Shown: positions 61,172 through 64,000 of the stretch, piece by piece | Layout of the letters: every line of letters starts with the position of its first letter | Position numbering within the stretch: the stretch's first letter is position 1 | Source: Lachnospiraceae bacterium AB2028 | Lineage (GTDB): Bacteria > Bacillota > Clostridia > Lachnospirales > Lachnospiraceae | DNA: 64,000 nucleotides | Direction of reading: 5' to 3' | Assembly: GCA_000621425.1 (NCBI GenBank) | Contig: KK211275.1 | Coordinates: 164,523-228,522 of the forward strand | Notes under the pieces: generated by a model | The model's database searches: none | Seen by the model: only the letters and a program-made list of their open reading frames with translations | What the model was told of the DNA's origin: nothing | Translations under genes and position numbers: made by a program

Positions 61172-62041
61172 ATGAAAAGCATTTATAAAACCGAAGAAGG
61201 AAAAAAGAGAATACTTGAGCTGTACGATAAACAGCTTGAAAGGCTGGATGTTCCATATAAGGATCTGTATGTTGAAACATCCTTTGGCAGTACACACTTG
61301 ATAGAAACCGGAGCTTTAGAGGGGGAGCCACTGCTGGTCTTCCATGGCGGGAATGCTACTACGGCATATAATCTTCTGGCTTGCGGTTTTCTTTTGAAGG
61401 ATTTTCATATATATGCCGTAGATACTATAGGCCATCCGGGGAAAAGCGCTGAGACCAGTCTGTCGGCCGTTAATTATGACTATGGTAAATGGACCGGAGA
61501 AGTAATCGATGCACTGGGATATGACCGGATCAGTCTGTTCGGCGGTTCCTTTGGCGGAGGCATAATTGCTAAAACCATGTGTGTGGTTCCGGAAAAGATA
61601 AAGAGGGTAGTGATCTATATTCCGTCAGGGATCAGGAATGCTTTTCAGTTAAAGAATGCCAGGATGATGTTCCCGATGATCATGTACTGGATAACAGGAA
61701 AGCGTGAATGGTTTAAGGCGACCATGATGCCTATGGCAATCACTGAGGACAATATTACCGAAGACATTTATGAGACTGCTAAGCTGAGTATAGACCATAC
61801 GAAAGTGAAAACCGCCATGCCGACAAATGTTTCAGCTGCACGGATGGCGAAATGTAAGGCACCGACTCTGGTAATGGCGGCTGAAAAGGACTGCCTGTTT
61901 CCCGGACCGGGGGTTATAAAAAGGGCAGAGAAGATAATACCGGACTGTAAGACTTACATGATAAAGGGACGGGGACATATGCATTTCCTTACGGATGAGG
62001 AAAGGAATATGATAGTGAATTTCCTGCTGAATAGAGAGTAG
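61172..62041 (+). CDS. Alpha/beta hydrolase
   Basis: 289 residues. Oxyanion segment LVFHGGNATTAYN, nucleophile elbow G-G-S126-F-G-G-G, and catalytic His in GRGHMHF near the end; a cap-like region sits between about 145 and 215. Substrate unknown. Weak ribosome binding site. Adjacent to the XRE gene with a gap of 74 bases. Confidence 0.9.
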   Translation: MKSIYKTEEGKKRILELYDKQLERLDVPYKDLYVETSFGSTHLIETGALEGEPLLVFHGGNATTAYNLLACGFLLKDFHIYAVDTIGHPGKSAETSLSAVNYDYGKWTGEVIDALGYDRISLFGGSFGGGIIAKTMCVVPEKIKRVVIYIPSGIRNAFQLKNARMMFPMIMYWITGKREWFKATMMPMAITEDNITEDIYETAKLSIDHTKVKTAMPTNVSAARMAKCKAPTLVMAAEKDCLFPGPGVIKRAEKIIPDCKTYMIKGRGHMHFLTDEERNMIVNFLLNRE

Positions 62042-62093
62042 CTATTATTACATATTTAGCATGAGTTTGAACTTGAAATGAATATCGAAGAGT

Positions 62094-62576
62094 ATGAAAC
62101 CTGAAAAATTTTTACCAGTTTTTGTGACGATCATATCTATACCCGGATTTATCTTTTTCATCCATCTGAAAGAATGGGTGCTGGCTGCAATATGCGTTCC
62201 GGCTTTTTTCCTTGGTTTGTGGACTGCTGTCTCCCAATTCAAAAAAGAAAAGCACGAAAAAGAAATGGACGAAAAACACAGCGAGGAATTCAAAAGGGTA
62301 AGACGGGGGATGCACTTAGGATATGAGTATGCTTACAGTGAATACAGAAGGGATTGTTTTGACAAGATCTATGAGTGGGAAAGAAGTGAACTGGAGGATA
62401 TGATCTGGAATGATTATCTGAAAGGCAATATTAAATTCGCAGGACTTCTGCCGTATCTGGAAAAATATGACGGCATGAGTAAACTGAAGGAAGACCTGGA
62501 ATCGCCGGATACACCGGAGGGCTGGAAAAAAGAAATTTCATTTGTATTGGATTTAGCGGATAAAGAAAAGAACTGA
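62094..62576 (+). CDS. Membrane-anchored hypothetical protein
   Basis: 160 residues. Two hydrophobic segments at the N-terminus (about 8-24 and 29-46), then a Lys/Glu-rich amphipathic helix and a soluble domain with conserved-looking Trp and Tyr residues (GYEYAYSEYRRDCFDKIYEWERSE in parts). Not recognised. No clear ribosome site was seen. Confidence 0.6.
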   Translation: MKPEKFLPVFVTIISIPGFIFFIHLKEWVLAAICVPAFFLGLWTAVSQFKKEKHEKEMDEKHSEEFKRVRRGMHLGYEYAYSEYRRDCFDKIYEWERSELEDMIWNDYLKGNIKFAGLLPYLEKYDGMSKLKEDLESPDTPEGWKKEISFVLDLADKEKN

Positions 62577-62615
62577 TGGTAGCTGGGATACAGAGGGAGC
62601 AATAAGGGATAGTTT

Positions 62616-63749
62616 ATGAATATACGGGAATATAACGCAGATAAGGATTTTTCGATAATAAAGGACTGGATCACGGATGAAAGGCTTCACGCTATGTGGT
62701 GTGCGAACCGGACATCTTTTCCTCTTCAGCAAGAATCATTTGACAGCATGCTTAAAGATATTGCCGATAAGTGTGGCGACAGACCGTTCGTAGCATTGGA
62801 TGATGAGGGAAATGTTGAAGGTTTTTTTTGCTATTCTCTTAACAACGATACAAACGAAGGGATGCTCAAGTTTGTGATGCTGGATCCGGCAAAGCGTGGA
62901 AAGGGGCTGGGCAGGGAAATGATCTGCCGTGCAGTACAGTACGCTTTTGAGGATTCCGGTGCGGCTGCAGTCCAGCTTATGGTTCTTTCAGCAAATTCAA
63001 GGGCAAGGAAATGTTATGAAAGCGCAGGTTTTAAGGAGCGGCACATTCAGGAAGGGGCTTTTACTTTCGAAGATGAAGTCTGGGACAGATGCAATATGGT
63101 AATAGAGAAAGATAAAGCACAGACGGACTGCAATCCCTGGGAACAGATCAGCCTTGATGATTATGAGAATCACATGAGCCTTGATTCCGTACAGCAGCTT
63201 CAGAAGATGAATGCCATGATGAAGGATCAGTTTGCAACATATCCTGTTAAGACTGCGATGGTTCTCGGCGTCGCCGGGGGAAACGGCCTGGAACATGTCA
63301 GACCGGAAAAGTATCAGACCGTATATGGTGTTGACATCAATGACGATTACCTGAAGGCTGTTGCTAAGCGTTATGAAGAACTTGGTGATGTGCTGCAGTG
63401 CATTAAGGTTGACCTTATCAATGACTTTGCAATACTTCCGAAGGCTGAGCTGGTGATCGCAAACCTGCTGATAGAGTATATAGGATACTCGGTTTTTCAG
63501 AATGTGATCCGTCAGACGGAGCCGGAATATGTGTCCTGCGTGATCCAGATAAATACGGATGAGAAAAAATGGGTATCAGAGTCACCGTATATCCATGCCT
63601 TTGACGATCTGGACAAAGTACATTGTCAGATGGAGGAAGATGTACTGAAAGAGAAAATGGCTGAAATCGGTTATGAAGGAATAATGAGGGAAATGGAAAC
63701 ACTGCCGAACGGAAAGGCATTATTGAGGCTGGATTTCATGAAAAAATAA
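62616..63749 (+). CDS. GNAT acetyltransferase fused to a SAM-dependent methyltransferase
   Basis: 377 residues. The first 165 form a GNAT domain (FVMLDPAKRGKGLGREMICRAV; ARKCYESAGF). Residues 170 to the end form a class I methyltransferase with motif I in VLGVAGGNGLEHV and an acidic VDINDDYL. The linker contains CNPWEQISLDDYENHMSLDSVQQL, which opens the methyltransferase. Both halves look complete. Target of either activity unknown. Confidence 0.82.
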   Translation: MNIREYNADKDFSIIKDWITDERLHAMWCANRTSFPLQQESFDSMLKDIADKCGDRPFVALDDEGNVEGFFCYSLNNDTNEGMLKFVMLDPAKRGKGLGREMICRAVQYAFEDSGAAAVQLMVLSANSRARKCYESAGFKERHIQEGAFTFEDEVWDRCNMVIEKDKAQTDCNPWEQISLDDYENHMSLDSVQQLQKMNAMMKDQFATYPVKTAMVLGVAGGNGLEHVRPEKYQTVYGVDINDDYLKAVAKRYEELGDVLQCIKVDLINDFAILPKAELVIANLLIEYIGYSVFQNVIRQTEPEYVSCVIQINTDEKKWVSESPYIHAFDDLDKVHCQMEEDVLKEKMAEIGYEGIMREMETLPNGKALLRLDFMKK

Positions 63750-63898
63750 AATGGAATTTATTATTCCGGAATGGCTGGTGGCAATGCTTCGTAAAGATAA
63801 TTAATGGGACTCTACTTTCCGTAGGTTGTTCAGGAGGAACTGCGGTTTTATTATTTTGACATGGAACGGTTCCTGAACGATTAACTGAACGTTGGTGT

Positions 63899-63973
63899 CG
63901 CAAGGCGGCCCGATGTTCAGCATCGCATCAGAGAATTTGCCTGTACAAATTCTCTTTGCGTAGCCGCTTTGCG
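63899..63973. other. Folded three-stem element (cloverleaf-like)
   Basis: An outer stem CGCAAGGCGGC (63899-63909) with GCCGCTTTGCG (63963-63973, one G-T pair) encloses two hairpins: CGATG/CATCG (63911-63925) and a perfect 10-bp AGAGAATTTG/CAAATTCTCT (63930-63955). Sits 150 bases after the last gene and 15 bases before a possible new start codon. Could be a structured RNA leader, an untyped ncRNA, or a palindromic mobile unit. Confidence 0.55.
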
Positions 63974-63988
63974 GCAGAAAGGGGAAGT

Positions 63989-64000
63989 ATGAATCAGTAT
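63989..64000 (+). CDS. Start of a gene cut by the window edge (tentative)
   Basis: ATG 63989 follows AAAGGGG with good spacing; only M-N-Q-Y is visible. If real, the folded element 63899-63973 is its 5' leader. Confidence 0.3.

Noticed and set aside
63751-63804. 17-codon frame after the last full gene
   Set aside because: Too short, no ribosome site, and no sign of coding constraint.

Overview
The window looks like a chromosomal segment of a motile Gram-positive anaerobe of the class Clostridia, most likely a Lachnospiraceae member of the Butyrivibrio/Roseburia kind. Supporting signs are a flagellar operon with FlbD, FliY (CheC-FliN fusion), CheC and CheD, strong AGGAGG ribosome binding sites with frequent TTG and GTG starts, an NfnAB plus glutamate dehydrogenase module, and many families (DUF1836, DUF6115, DUF342, TPM, YjdF) that I know from that group. 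The genus is an inference.

Layout. (1) 1-6.8 kb: the end of a repeat-rich protein, then a type IV pilus-like assembly cluster (small membrane protein, PilC/GspF, PilM-PilN-like fusion, PilO-like, PilB ATPase, class III prepilin), closed by a strong terminator. (2) 6.8-30.6 kb: one very long motility and chemotaxis operon behind a sigma-D type promoter: flbD motA motB fliL fliM fliY fliO fliP fliQ fliR flhB flhA flhF flhG, a PilZ protein, cheB cheA cheW cheC cheD, a small membrane protein, fliA, a DUF342 protein and three poorly known genes. The sigma factor FliA sits late in the operon it should activate. (3) 30.6-43.2 kb: housekeeping genes: pta (minus strand), a zinc-ribbon membrane protein with a TPM protein, RNA methyltransferase, rdgB, phosphodiesterase, an SseB-macro fusion, nfnAB, gdhA, a DUF1836 protein and a small membrane protein. 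(4) 43.3-49.2 kb: rpsT, dapB, a eukaryotic-type hisA, a flippase, a cold shock protein, thiamine pyrophosphokinase and rlmD.

(5) 49.2-64 kb is accessory in character: an AT-rich unknown gene plus an orphan RlmD tail (apparently rlmD split at a 14-bp direct repeat), a TetR regulator with a duplicated palindromic operator, an IS110-family element with a candidate bridge RNA region, a gene remnant, four acetyltransferase genes (one fused to a methyltransferase), YjdF, a PfkB kinase, an epimerase-like fusion, an HD-GYP sensor, a PAP2-like protein, an XRE membrane regulator, a hydrolase, and a multi-hairpin element at the right edge.

No tRNA, 5S/16S/23S rRNA or CRISPR array was recognised. The strongest candidates for something new are the split rlmD locus, the folded element at the right edge, the IS110 non-coding end, the two-domain fusions in the accessory block, and the uncharacterised genes of the motility operon. 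All family names come from reading the translated sequences; no database search was run.
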